This document shows, in pieces, positions 25,763-34,978 of a stretch of DNA of 64,000 nt. A program made the translations under genes and the position numbers. A model generated the notes under the pieces. It did no database searches. It was not told the origin of the DNA and worked only from the letters and a program-made list of their open reading frames with translations. How positions within the stretch are numbered: the first letter of the stretch is position 1; each line of letters starts with the position of its first letter. This DNA comes from Amblyomma americanum (lineage: Eukaryota; Arthropoda; Arachnida; Ixodida; Ixodidae): NCBI RefSeq assembly GCF_052857255.1, contig NC_135497.1, positions 192,790,530 through 192,854,529 on the forward strand. Direction: 5' to 3'.

Positions 25763-25893
25763 CGTTGTCAGTGCTGGTTCATAATCCCCAGGCGGCCGAA
25801 ATTATTCCGGAGCGCCCCCACTATGGCACCTATTCCTCTCGTTCTTCTTTCGCTCCCTCCATCGCTTCCCACACGGCGCGGTTGAGGTGGTCA
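25763..25893 (+). mobile_element. SINE type B fragment
   Basis: AATCCCCAGGCGGCCGAAATTATTCCGG, CTATGGCACC and ACACGGCGCGGTTGAGG match the body and 3' part of SINE type B; head and tail missing. Confidence 0.8.
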
Positions 25894-26017
25894 TGGAGAA
25901 GTGAAAGAGTTACTTCGTCATTTTACTTTCCTCAAAAAACGAAAATTTGCCACTTACGAACTGAACGTTCGAGCGCCACGCGGGAAAGAAAGCCTACCCG
26001 CGCAAGCTTGTCATGAA

Positions 26018-26095
26018 AATTAGTTTTTGAGGAAAGGAAATGATGCAGTAACTGTGTCACATATCTCAGGTGGACCCCCTAACCGCGCCGTAAGG
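26018..26095 (-). mobile_element. SINE type B, 3' fragment
   Basis: TTTTTGAGGAAAGGAAATGATGCAG through ACCGCGCCGTAAGGA, the reverse complement of the SINE 3' end. It abuts the (GTGA)n tail of the next LINE. Confidence 0.8.
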
Positions 26096-27956
26096 AGTGA
26101 GTGAGTGAGTAAAAACTTTATTGAAAGAAAGTGTATATTCGTGGTCAGTAAGTGAGGTCCAGACTATGTAGGTCTCGTACCGCACAGGCCCATTCGACCG
26201 CCTTGACTTGAGTGCCTCGGTCGTCGCTGACCTTTACTGAAAGCCACGTGTCAGGTGAGGGAGCAGCCATGAGATCTGGGGGTGGGGGATGTGCTTTACA
26301 GTCCCAGATTATGTGGTCTAAAGTAGCTTTTGCACCGCAGAAGCGGCAGTTAGGGCTGGAGGTTGTAATAAATATGTGCGAGTACACATTTGGGTTGGGG
26401 AAAGAGTCGGTTTGTAGTCTTCTCCACGCCACCTGCTGCTCCCTTGACAGGGAGGGGTGCGGCGGCGGGAAATGCCTACGTGCGAGTCTAAAATGGGTGG
26501 TGTGGTCGTGATAGGAGGTTAGCGCTTCACCGGTTGCCTCCGGGTTCGGACCGTCTACTGCTCGGCCGGCTTTAACTCGAGCTTGTGCGTTGGCGGCCTC
26601 GTTTCCGGGGTTTCCGGCGTGCGCCGGGAGCCATACCAGGTCAATGTCTCGGAGGGGGGATGTGTCTAACATTTTCCAGGATATTTCTGGCCGTGAGTGA
26701 GATGCGGCCTTTGGCAAAGTTCGCAATGGCATATTTGGAATCGCTAACGATGGTTGTAGCGTCCGTAAAGGCGATAGCAGCTGCAATTGCAGCTTCTTCC
26801 GCGGTTTCCGCGTTCTTGGTAAATACTGTAGCGGCCATGAGTGGAGTGGCCGGGTCCGGGTCCTGAGGATGAGATACCCCACAGATGGCGAATCTGTGGG
26901 GGCTGTCTTGGTAGTTGGCTGCATCGACGTAGATGACGTCTGGAAGACTCTGCAGGCGTCGATGCAGAGCTCTGGCTCTTGCTTCCCGCCGACCCTGTTG
27001 GGTTTGCGGGTTCATGTTCTTGGGTAGAGGTAATATTTTTATCTTTTTTCGGATATAGCTAGGAACGGGGCCTGGATGGTCCGCCATAGGCTCCCCTTCG
27101 ATTCCAAGTCTGGCCAGGATGATTCTGCCCGCTGCAGTGCTGGAGAGTCGAGCCGTCTGTGTTGTTAGGTGGGCTTCCTTAAGTTCAGAAAAGGTATTGT
27201 GTACTCCCACGGCGAGGAGTTTCTCGTTGGCTGTGAATTTAGGAAGGCCCAGCGCCGTTTTGTATGCATGCCGTATTAGGGTATCGATCTTTTGTTCTTC
27301 TCCTTTCTTGAGATGGAGATATGGGAAGGCATATGTAATTTTGCTGATGACGAATGCTTGAAGGAGTTTGTATAGGTCGTGCTCCTTCATGCCTCGTCTC
27401 TTGTTGGCGATGCGCCTGATCATGCGCGCCACCCGGTGTACTGAGCTTTCGAGTCTCCCCAGTGCTACAGTGTTGCGGGAGGTGTTGGAGATGTGGAGTC
27501 CTAAGACCCGTATGTTCTCCACTTCATCTATGTTTTTGCCTTGGATCGTAATGTTGATGGGGGTCTTCAGGTTTCTTGCTCCGCCGTACGATTAGGAGTT
27601 CTGATTTTGGTTGGGAACACTCGAGGCCGGCTCTCCTTGCCTCCAACTCAACCGTTTCAGCCGCTGCTTGGAGAGCTTCTCCAATTTGTCCATCGGAGCC
27701 GCGGTTCGTCCAGATAGTTATGTCGTCTGCGTACAGAGTGTGATGGATGTATGGAATTGCGTTGAGCCTGTCTGGAAGCTTGATTAAAGCCAGAATAAAG
27801 AGGAAGGGCGACAAGACTGCTCCTTGTGGTGTCCCTCTGTTTCCGAGCCTGATTGGGGTGGATTTCAGTGGTCCAACGGTGATCTCCACCGTTCTATTTT
27901 CTAGGAAGGCTTTAACATAATTGTACGCCCGTTCGCCTGGGTTGAGGTTGGCTAGG
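26095..27956 (-). mobile_element. LINE with RT and RNase H, 5' truncated
   Basis: Runs right to left from about 27956 to a 3' tail of (ACTC)n (plus strand GTGAGTGAGTGAGT at 26096-26110) preceded by AATAAA. The 5' end is fused to a SINE fragment at 27957-27998, whose translation (FHFLLYPFPYG) is carried at the start of the longest frame. Confidence 0.88.
26145..27950 (-). pseudogene. LINE ORF2 pseudogene: RT + RNase H
   Basis: Three frames in sequence. 27950-27524: RT with GTPQGAVLSPFLF (motif B) and LYADDITIW (active site, about 27720-27740). 27522-26641: thumb region, then RNase H with YVDAANYQDS and VSDSKYAIANFAKG. 26924-26145: the rest of RNase H (WLPAHAGNPGNEAANAQA) and a zinc knuckle (CRFCGAKATLDHIIWDC). 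Two frameshifts, at about 27523 and about 26650-26900, inactivate it. RT plus RNase H places it near the I/LOA-type LINEs, but it is a different family from the element at 1-4290. Confidence 0.87.
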
Positions 27957-27998
27957 CCGTAAGGAAATGGATAAAGGAGGAAGTGAAAGGAGACATGA
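27957..27998 (-). mobile_element. SINE type B fragment at the LINE 5' junction
   Basis: GGCCGTAAGGAAATGGATAAAGGAGGAAGTGAAAGG, reverse complement of the pyrimidine-rich SINE segment; ends where LINE homology starts. Confidence 0.65.
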
Positions 27999-28144
27999 AA
28001 TCGGAGTGTTTGGATTGAAGCACTCTGGCACGGGTCAGCCCGGTATTGCACTGCCTACGGGATCGGCCCGGGGCATATTAGCGCTCGCCTTTTCTTTATC
28101 TTTCCTCTCCTATCCTTTAATTAGCTCTCCTACTTTCAGCTCCC

Positions 28145-28382
28145 TCAAAACGCTAAGGCGCCCGTGTGCTGTGCGATGTCAGTGCACGTTAAGGATCCCC
28201 AAGTGGTCGAAATTATTCCCGAGCCCTCCACTATGGCACCCCTTTCTTCCTTTCTTTCACTCGCTCCTTTATCCTTTCCCTTACGGTGCGGTTCAGGCGT
28301 CCAACGACATATGATACAGCTAGATACTGCGCCATTTCCTTTCCCACAAAAACCAATTATTATTATTATTATTATTATTGCA
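28145..28382 (+). mobile_element. SINE type B, head missing, (ATT)n tail
   Basis: GCGCCCGTGTGCTGTGCGATGTCAG to ACTGCGCCATTTCCTTTCCC and CCAATTATTATT; the tail is eight ATT units. Confidence 0.9.
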
Positions 28383-28449
28383 GCCAGCGGTAGCGAGCGT
28401 GGCTCGGCTTGAGCCAGTAGGCAGGCCCGTTCACTTTGCTTTCTATCAG

Positions 28450-28655
28450 ACAGCAGTAGAAGGAGAAAGGAAGAAAGATGCGCTGTAGTGGAGGTCTCCG
28501 GAGTAATTTCGACTACCTGGGGATCTTTATTGTGCACTGAGATCGCACAGCACATGGGCGCTTTTTGCGATTCGCCTCCACCGAAACGCGGCCGCCGAGG
28601 TCGGGTTCGAACCCGGGTACATGACGAGCAGTCGCTTCGGCGTCTCGCTCAACGG
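28450..28655 (-). mobile_element. SINE type B with tRNA-like head
   Basis: Body GGTCTCCGGAGTAATTTCGACTACC...GCACAGCACATGGGCGC and head GTCGGGTTCGAACCCGGG (B box). Type-B 3' tail absent. Confidence 0.85.
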
Positions 28656-28827
28656 TAACACGAGACACCTGGCGGCTGGCGAGACGGTAAAGCCGGCAGG
28701 ATTATTGAGACAATGATGATTCAGACTCCGTTTCGAAAACGCGCATGATGAGCCCGACGGCAGATACGTGCGCGTGCACAGAGTCGAAGGAAATGCGCCT
28801 CTCGCCAGCCTTCATCAGGTTCATGAA

Positions 28828-28998
28828 AAATTCGTTCTGAGGAAAGGAAATGGCGCAGTAACTGTCTCATATATATCGAGTGGTGGTGGGGGGGGGGGGG
28901 ACCCGAACCGCGCCGTAAGGCATGAAAGAGGGAGCGAAAGAAGAGAGGAAGAGGTGCCATAGTGGAGGGCTCCAGAATAATTTCGACCGCCTAAGGAT
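28828..28998 (-). mobile_element. SINE type B, 3' half with G-run
   Basis: AAGGAAATGGCGCAGTAACTGTC, an uninterrupted run of G near 28886-28899, GAACCGCGCCGTAAGG, and AATAATTTCGACCGCCTAAGG. Confidence 0.85.
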
Positions 28999-29005
28999 CT
29001 TCAGC

Positions 29006-29309
29006 GGAAAACTGAAAATTGGTTTTTGGGGAAAGGAAATGGCGCAGTATCTGTCTCACCTATCGGCGGTCACCTGAGCCACGCCGTAAGGGAAGGGATA
29101 AAGGGGGAGTGAAAGAAGAAAGAGGTGCCGTAGTGGAGGGCTCCGGAATAATTTCGACCACCTGGGGATTAACGTGCAATGATATCGCACAGCACACGGG
29201 CGCCTTTTGCGCTTCGCCTCCATCTAAACGCGGCCGCCACGGTCGGGTTCGAACCCGGGAACTCCGGATCAGTAGCCGAGCGCCTTAACCACTGAGCCCC
29301 CGCGGCGGG
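29006..29309 (-). mobile_element. SINE type B, full length
   Basis: Complete: 3' tail TTGGTTTTTGGGGAAAGGAAATGG at the left, body in the middle, and at the right the tRNA-like head with GGGTTCGAACCCGGG (B box) and ACCACTGAGCCCCCGCGG (A box). Its translation gives no protein. Best reference copy in this cluster. Confidence 0.93.
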
Positions 29310-29320
29310 TTATCTTTAAT

Positions 29321-29385
29321 GGCGCCTTTGCGTTTCCCCTCCATCAAAACGCGGCGTTTTGATGGAGGGGAAACGCAAAGGCGCC
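29321..29385. repeat. Perfect 32-bp inverted repeat at a SINE junction
   Basis: GGCGCCTTTGCGTTTCCCC... (29321-29352) is followed after one base by its exact reverse complement (29354-29385). Both arms are SINE body sequence. Confidence 0.97.
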
Positions 29386-29553
29386 CGTGTGCTGTCAGTG
29401 CGCGTTAAGGGTCCCCAGGTGGTCGAAATTATTCCGGAGCCCTCCACTACGGCCACCTTTCTTCTTTCAGTCCCTCCTTTATCCCTTCCCTTACGGCGCG
29501 GTTCAGGTGTCCGCCAATTCCTTTGCTCAAAACCCAATTTTCATTTTCATTTA
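29354..29553 (+). mobile_element. SINE type B, head-less copy
   Basis: From GATGGAGGGGAAACGCAAAGG through GGTCCCCAGGTGGTCGAAATT to ACGGCGCGGTTCAGGTG and an ATTTTCATTTTCATT tail. Confidence 0.88.
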
Positions 29554-29554
29554 C

Positions 29555-29720
29555 CCGAACCGCGCCGTAAGGCATGCATAAAGGAGGGAGCGAAAGAAGA
29601 GAGGAATAAAGAGGTGCCGTAGTGCCGACTATCAGGGGATCTTGAACGCGTGCATTGATATTCCACAGCACACGGACGTCTTTTGCGTTTCGCCTCCATC
29701 GAAACCCACTGAGCCACCAT
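29555..29720 (-). mobile_element. SINE type B, degraded copy
   Basis: ACCCGAACCGCGCCGTAAGGC, AGAGGTGCCGTAGTGCCGAC and TTTTGCGTTTCGCCTCCATCG; a short internal loss precedes CAGGGGATC. Confidence 0.82.
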
Positions 29721-29792
29721 GGGAGGTTGACCTCACTTCCATTTTGCAGCGGGAGCTATACTAGGCTCCCAGTCGAGCATTTCGCGGTACTT

Positions 29793-29868
29793 GCGAGAGG
29801 AAAGTTGTGCGCATGCGCCGTTGTTACTATGGCAACCGGAGAGGAGCAGTGGCTGCGCCGCTTGCTTT
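29793..29868 (+). repeat. Left copy of a 75-bp direct repeat flanking the RTE element
   Basis: GAGGAAAGTTGTGCGCATGCGCCGTT...GGAGCAGTGGCTGCGCC matches 31922-32000 at roughly 80%. It contains GTTACTATGGCAAC, which fits the RFX X-box consensus (motif match only). Confidence 0.6.
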
Positions 29869-29877
29869 CCGGTATAT

Positions 29878-31915
29878 CATCATCATCAGCCTTATTACAC
29901 CCACTGCAGGGCAAAGGCCTGTCCCATGTCTCTCCAATTAACCCTGTCTTTTGCCAGCGTCATCCACCCTTTCCCTGTAAACTTCTTAATCTCATCCGCC
30001 CACCCAACCTTCTGCCGTCCCCTGCAACGCTTTCTTTCTCTAGCTTGGAATCCACTCTGCTACCCTTAAGGACCAGCGGTTATCTTGCCTTCGCATTACA
30101 CACCCTGGCCAAGCCCATTTCTTCCTCTTGACTTCGACTAGGATGTCATTAACCCTCGTTTGTTCCCCCACTCACTCTGCCCGCTTCCGGTCTCTTAACG
30201 TTACACGTTGCATATTTTTTTTCCATGGCTTGCTGCGTTGTCCTTAATTTAAGCTGAACTCTTTTCGTTAGCCTCCACGTTTCTGCCCCGTAGGTGAGTA
30301 CCGGTAAGATGCAGCTGTTGTACACTTTTATCTTGAGTGAAATTGGTAAACTGCCATTCATGATCTGAGAGAACCTGCCTTATGCGCTCCACCCCATTCT
30401 TATCCTTCTAGTTATTTCCCTCTCATGATCCGGATCAGCTGTCACTAACTGCCCTAAGTAGACGTATTCCTTTACCACTTCCAGGCGCTCACTGCCAAAT
30501 TGTTAACTGCTGTTCCCTTGCTAGAATGTTGAACATTACTTTAATTTTCTGCATGCTAATTTTTAGACCCAGCATTCTCTCTGCCTGTCTAGCTCATTGA
30601 TCATGATTTGCAGTTCACCTCCTGAGTGACTCATCAAGGCAATGTCATCAGCGAATCGCAGATTATTTAGGTAGTCTCCATTTACTCTTATTCCCAACTG
30701 TTCCCAATTCAGGCCTCGGAATACCTCCTATAAACAAGCGGTGAACAGCATTGGCGAGATCGTGTCTCCTTGCCTGATGCCCTTTCTTATTGGAATTTTA
30801 TTGCTGACTTTTTGGAGGACTATGGTAGTTGTGCAGCTTGCTATATATATTTTCTAGTATTTTGACATAAGACTTTTCTACACCCTGTTTACGCAATGTC
30901 TGTATGTCTGCTGAGGATTCCACTGAGTCGAATGCTTTCTCGTAATCAATGAAGGCTATATATAGAGGTTGGTTATATTCTACGCATTTTTCTATCACCT
31001 GATTCATAGTGTGAATATGATCTATTATGGAATATCCTTTACGAAAGTCTGCCTGATCATTTGGTTGATTAAAGTCTAAGGTTGCCCTAACTCTATTAGC
31101 GATTACCTTAATTAGTAAATACATTGTAAGCAACAGATAGAAAGCTCATCGGTCTATCATTTTTCAAGTCCTTGGCGTCTCCCTTCTTATGAATTAAGAT
31201 AATGTTGGCATTCTTCCAAGCTTCTGGTACAGTCGAGGTCAGAAGGCGTTGCGTATACAGGGTGGTTAGTTTTTCTAGAATGATCTCGATCCCCTCCATC
31301 CTTCAACATATCTGCTGTTACCTGATCCTCCCCAGCTGCTTTTCCCCTTTGCATTACCCCCCCCCCTAAGGCTTTCTTTACTTCATCTTTCGTTACTGGC
31401 GGGATGAAACATTGCTCAGCGCTACTGTTTCTCTCATTAACGCTATGGTTACATTGGCTACTGTACAGATTTGTGCAGAACTCTTCGGCTACTTTAGCTA
31501 CCTTAACCATATTGCTAATGACATTGCCCTGCTTGTCTCCTAGCGCATACATCTGGTTTTTACCTATGCCTCTTCACCGCTTTTAGGCTACATCCGTTCT
31601 TTAGAGCATGCTCGACTCTTTCCATATTAAACTTCCTTATGTCGGCTACCTTGCGCTTATTTATTAACTTCGATAGCTCTGTTAGTTCTATTCTGTCGGT
31701 AGGGTTAGACGCCCTTATGCTTTGGCGTTTCTTAATCAGATCTTTCTTCACCAGAGATAGCTTTCCGGTATACTGTCGAACTGTCCTACCACCTACTTCT
31801 ACTGCGCACTCCGTAATGATGGCTGTCAGATTATCTTTCATTGTATGAACATCAAGATCGCCTTCCTCAGTTAAACTCGAATATCTGTTTTGCAGTAATA
31901 TCCTGAATTCCGGTA
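29878..31915 (-). mobile_element. RTE-type LINE, 5' truncated
   Basis: The left end ATATCATCATCATCAGCC is the (GAT)n-type 3' tail, followed in reverse by the RTE 3' end CACTGCAGGGCAAAGGCCTGTCCC. The element runs to about 31915 and lacks the endonuclease. Confidence 0.9.
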
Positions 31916-31940
31916 CATGGAAGAGGCCAGTTTTGCGCAT
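30100..31940 (-). pseudogene. RTE reverse transcriptase pseudogene
   Basis: Scattered frames read in order from right to left. 31940-31560: a pre-RT segment. 31552-31187: [15 protein letters not shown]. 31299-31108: [16 protein letters not shown] and SVAYNVFTN (RT fingers). 31133-30798: DFRKGYSIIDHI and AFIDYEKAFDSVE (motif A). About 30665-30640: NLRFADDIALMSHS (active site). 30361-30149: NSCILPVLTYGAETWRLTK. At least five frame changes. Confidence 0.88.
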
Positions 31941-32000
31941 GCGCCGTTACCATGGCGCAGTTACCATAGGAGCAGTGGGTGCGCTGCGCGCTTCGTCGCC
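31922..32000 (+). repeat. Right copy of the 75-bp direct repeat flanking the RTE element
   Basis: GAGGCCAGTTTTGCGCATGCGCCGTTACCATGG...GGAGCAGTGGGTGCGCTGCGCGCTTCG; see the left copy at 29793-29868. Confidence 0.6.
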
Positions 32001-32045
32001 GTCACCTCACCTGTCACCTCTGTGCCACAGCTCTATATAAATAAA

Positions 32046-32287
32046 GGGGCCGCCGTGGTGGCTGAGTGGTTATGGCGCTCGGCTGCTGGCCCGAAAGACG
32101 CGGGCTTGATCCCGGCCGCGGCGGTCTAATTTCGGTGGAGGCGAAACTCTATAGAGGCCCGTGTACTGTGCGATGTCAGTGCACGTTAAAGAACCCCAGG
32201 TGGTCGAAATTCCCGAAGCCCTTCACTACGGCGTCTCCCGTAGCCTGAATCGCTTTAGGACGTTAAAAGCCCATAAACTAAACTAAA
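32046..32287 (+). mobile_element. SINE type A, full length with exact target duplication
   Basis: Head GGCCGCCGTGGTGGCTGAG (A box) and GCGGGCTTGATCCCGG (B box), body TGTGCGATGTCAGTGCACG and CCCCAGGTGGTCGAAATTCCC, end TAGCCTGAATCGCTTTAGGACG. The 13-bp word CTATATAAATAAA stands at 32033-32045 and again at 32288-32300. Exact duplication means a recent insertion, and it doubled a TATA-like sequence. Confidence 0.95.
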
Positions 32288-32300
32288 CTATATAAATAAA

Positions 32301-32599
32301 ACACGCTTATGCTGGCAAAGCACTTTATTTTCCCAAGAAAATCGCACTTCGTGGTCGTCTCCTGTTTCCCAAGGGAAAAGAAACAGACAACCACACATCA
32401 CACACTGCAACACCTCACCTTTTGGCATTTTTGTCATCGATCGAAAGAGCCGAACAACACAGACTTCAAGAAGTTGTCTTCGTCGATTTCGTAGCAAGTG
32501 TTTCTTGCAAGTTCGCTCGGCAGGCACGTAGCCTTCACTGCATTCGTTCAAATTTTTGTGCGCACTTAGGTCAACCGCATATTTAGCTTGATTTAAGAC
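32301..32599. other. No recognisable feature
   Basis: Short ORFs only; no motif found. Confidence 0.35.
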
Positions 32600-32724
32600 G
32601 GAAATGTACAGCGCAAATAAAGATGAGGACACAGGGAAGACACATGGAACACACGAGAGTTCAGCGCTCGTGTGTTCCATGTGTCTTCCTTGTGTCCTCG
32701 TCTTTATTTGCGCTGTACATTTCC
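32600..32724. mobile_element. Penelope-like terminal palindrome
   Basis: Arms 32600-32657 and 32667-32724 (58 bases) are inverted complements with two mismatches around a 9-base centre. The right arm order GCGCTCGTGT...CATGT...TCTTCC...TGTCC...GCGCTG is also the end of the Penelope-like pair at 50870-50920. I read this as two tail-only insertions in opposite directions. No coding sequence. Confidence 0.72.
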
Positions 32725-33280
32725 ATCATGAATCACCAACGTGCCCAGACTACCATCTAAGTGATTTCAGACGCCGCGTAACAAACAATTAATAACACGT
32801 CGTGGAATCGCCTGCTTTTGTGCAAAGCGGCTTGACGTTTTACCGCCGTCAGCGCATCCCCGCGGCATCTAAAGTTACCCACCATCAAATTTAATAGCAC
32901 AACTTCAAATGCTTTTTGTTTTGCTCACTACTTTCGAACTTAAAACACAATGTTCTGGCAAAATAAAATATTAGTTATTTTGATCGCTGCTTATTTCTTG
33001 TTCCTTTTTACCAAAAATTAGCAGACGGGCCCTCGCCATGCAAATAAATGCTCTCGGGGCGCAGCCCTGCTGTAATTGGCTGATTCCTCCTTGCGTCAAC
33101 GGTGACGTCTCTTTGTTTCGACAGGTTGACGTCACTGTGAATAACTTTTGACAGAATTTGCGACAGTTATGTAATCCGGACCCAGAGAGACCCCACAGCT
33201 GCGCCGCGTTCGTCACCACCGCCTCGTGCGGCGCTCTATCACCCGAACCGCGCGTCGTCGCGTCGCATGCGCAGCATTGC
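32725..33280. other. No recognised element
   Basis: Mixed composition; GC-rich by 33180-33280. Holds the leader of the Helitron-like ORF. Confidence 0.35.
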
Positions 33281-33281
33281 G

Positions 33282-33289
33282 TATAAAAG
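33282..33289 (+). promoter_or_regulatory. TATA box of the Helitron-like ORF
   Basis: TATAAAAG, 39 bases before the ATG at 33328. Confidence 0.5.
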
Positions 33290-33327
33290 GCGGAGATGTA
33301 ATCGGCGGCTGTATCGCAACGCTTGAT

Positions 33328-33731
33328 ATGGATGCACAGAAGGAGAGTCCAGCCGCTGCTAAACGGCGGTATGGACAAGAGAGCAATAAAACTCTTCCGA
33401 TCCCGAGGTTGTCGAATGGCAGTTGGCTACTCTACAAACAGAGAATGAGCGTCAGAAGGCGAAGAGAGCAGCGGAGACGCCCGAACAGAGAGAGGAACGC
33501 CTTGCCAAACGGAGACGCCAGACTGCCGAGAGTAATAGACGCCGCATAGCCGCCGAGATGGAGCCTTGGAAGGCGTCAGTCAACGGGAACCAACCGAAGA
33601 GGATGTGAAGGCTTATACGTCGTGTGACTGATCATACCATTCGAGTTTCCGAAAGTGCATCAGCGACCCGGTCATATCTGAAGCAGACTTTGTGAGCAAT
33701 CCGTTTGGACACATTCCTCTACAAACACATT
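33328..33731 (+). pseudogene. Helitron-like protein N-terminus, unit 1
   Basis: From ATG 33328 the frame reads MDAQKESPAAAKRRYGQ. After a shift it continues as RQKAKRAAETPEQREERLAK and RRRQTAESNRRRIAAEMEP, a basic coiled-coil repeat of the sort that begins arthropod Helitron Rep/helicase proteins. Further on, after another shift, an F-E-A-D-F...NPFGH segment is legible at about 33680-33715. The helicase domain is not in the window. Family assignment rests on the RAAETPEQREERLAK style, from memory. Confidence 0.6.
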
Positions 33732-34210
33732 TCTCTACAAACAGAGAATGAGCGTCAGAAGGCGAAGAGAGCGGCGGAGACGCCCGAACACAGAGAGGCA
33801 CGCCTTACCAAACGGAGACGCCAGACTGCCGAGAGTAACGTGCACTGACGTCGCACAGTACACGGCCCTTTAGAATTTCGCCTCCATCGAAATTCGAACC
33901 CGGGATCGAACCAGCGTCTTTCGGGCGAGCAGCCGAGCGCCATAAAGACGCCGCATAGCCACTGAGATGGAGCCTATGGAAGGCGACAGTCAACCGGAAC
34001 CAACCGAAGCGGATGTTAAGGCCCGTACGTCGTGTGACTGATCACACCATTCGAGTTTCCGAAAGTGCGTCTGCGACCCGGACATATTTGAAGCAGACTT
34101 TGTGAACAATCCGTTTGGACACATGTCTGGTGTGTGCGACAGACTCTGGCACCAAAAGGACGAAGTTGGCACCAGTGAGGAATCCAATGTATGACACTTT
34201 GCGTTTGGCA
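33732..34210 (+). pseudogene. Helitron-like fragment, unit 2 (tandem duplicate, SINE-interrupted)
   Basis: Repeats unit 1 from TCTCTACAAACAGAGAATGAGCG onward (302-base period), apart from 107 bases of SINE at 33838-33944. It extends further than unit 1: SDPDIFEADFVNNPFGH, then VCDRLWHQKD, matching the zinc-ligand-like CDRLW segment of Helitron-type proteins. Frameshifts prevent translation. Confidence 0.6.
33838..33944 (-). mobile_element. SINE head fragment inside the Helitron-like unit 2
   Basis: CGTGCACTGACGTCGCACAGTACACGG, AATTTCGCCTCCATCG, CGAACCCGGGATCGAACC and GCAGCCGAGCGCCAT: reverse complement of a SINE head and upper body. Unit 1 reads straight across this point. Confidence 0.85.
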
Positions 34211-34299
34211 TTACCGGAACAACAAGCTCAGCCAGGGAAACGTATACCTCCCGCTACGTATATCCTGGCATAGCGGAGCTAAGCCACTGCCAATTTTTT

Positions 34300-34978
34300 T
34301 TTTTCATTTTCGCGCTCCTGCGCAACGCGCAAGACCCTTCGCGCTTCTCGCCGCGAACTCGCCGACGTTGCTGGCTGGAGCTATCGGGACTCCCAAGGTC
34401 ATGAACACAGCCGTCGGACGATGACGCAACTATTTTCTCTCCGCTGCACCGTTGCCAGGGACCGTTGCTATGTGCGACGTCACTACACGGAGTCACTACC
34501 ATTGGTGCGAAACGGCCACTAATGGCGCTCGTAGCCGCCGGCTGGTTGTTGGAGCGCATGGCGCCGCCGCGTTCGGGCGGCACGAACTGTACCGACGGCG
34601 TGAACCGAGCAGCTACTGCGTTACACGCGTCTGGTTAGATCACTGCGTAGTTCTGATGCGTCGCGACGAGCAGAAGGCGACATAACGACTTATAACCATT
34701 TACTGACGTGTTGCTGCCGTTAGCACTGTACAGCGTTCGAATGCAACAGAACGCGGATTGTACTGCGAGGGCTCGGAAGAAAAGATGGCGTCGGCTGCGC
34801 AGCGAACGGGGTTCGTTGCCATGGCGAGGTGTGGAGCGCAGAACAATGACAGCGGTCGGAACTGTTGAGGACGGCGCGCTTCACAACGCAAGGAAGACTT
34901 GGAATTTTCGAGACGTGACAAGGTAGCACTGTTAGGACTCTGTTTTACTCTGGCCGCGCTGGACGTTGGGTGTGTAAG
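34300..34978 (+). promoter_or_regulatory. CpG-rich promoter and probable first exon
   Basis: GC- and CpG-rich DNA unlike its surroundings, with a CRE-like TGCGACGTCAC at 34472-34482, an inverted CCAAT (ACCATTGGTG) near 34498, and AAGATGGCGTCGG at 34783, a YY1-like word that often overlaps a translation start. A strong donor TGTAAG|GTGAGT lies at 34978/34979. The ATG at 34785 opens only 28 codons (MASAAQRTGFVAMARC...) before a stop, so the exon may be mostly untranslated. Could serve the zinc-finger gene ending at 55491; no transcript evidence. Confidence 0.45.

Noticed and set aside
28560..28640. tRNA-like sequences in the SINE heads (also at 5791, 29230, 32046, 36551, 61188)
   Set aside because: The B-box word GGTTCGAACCC is present, but it belongs to SINE heads continuous with SINE bodies; no cloverleaf with a paired acceptor stem.
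29655..30131. 158-codon plus-strand ORF
   Set aside because: Crosses a SINE fragment and the antisense 3' end of the RTE element; composition follows those repeats.
33430..33840. CRISPR-like array in the repeated block
   Set aside because: Only two long units with coding-type homology to Helitron-like proteins; no short repeat/spacer pattern, and the host is a eukaryote.
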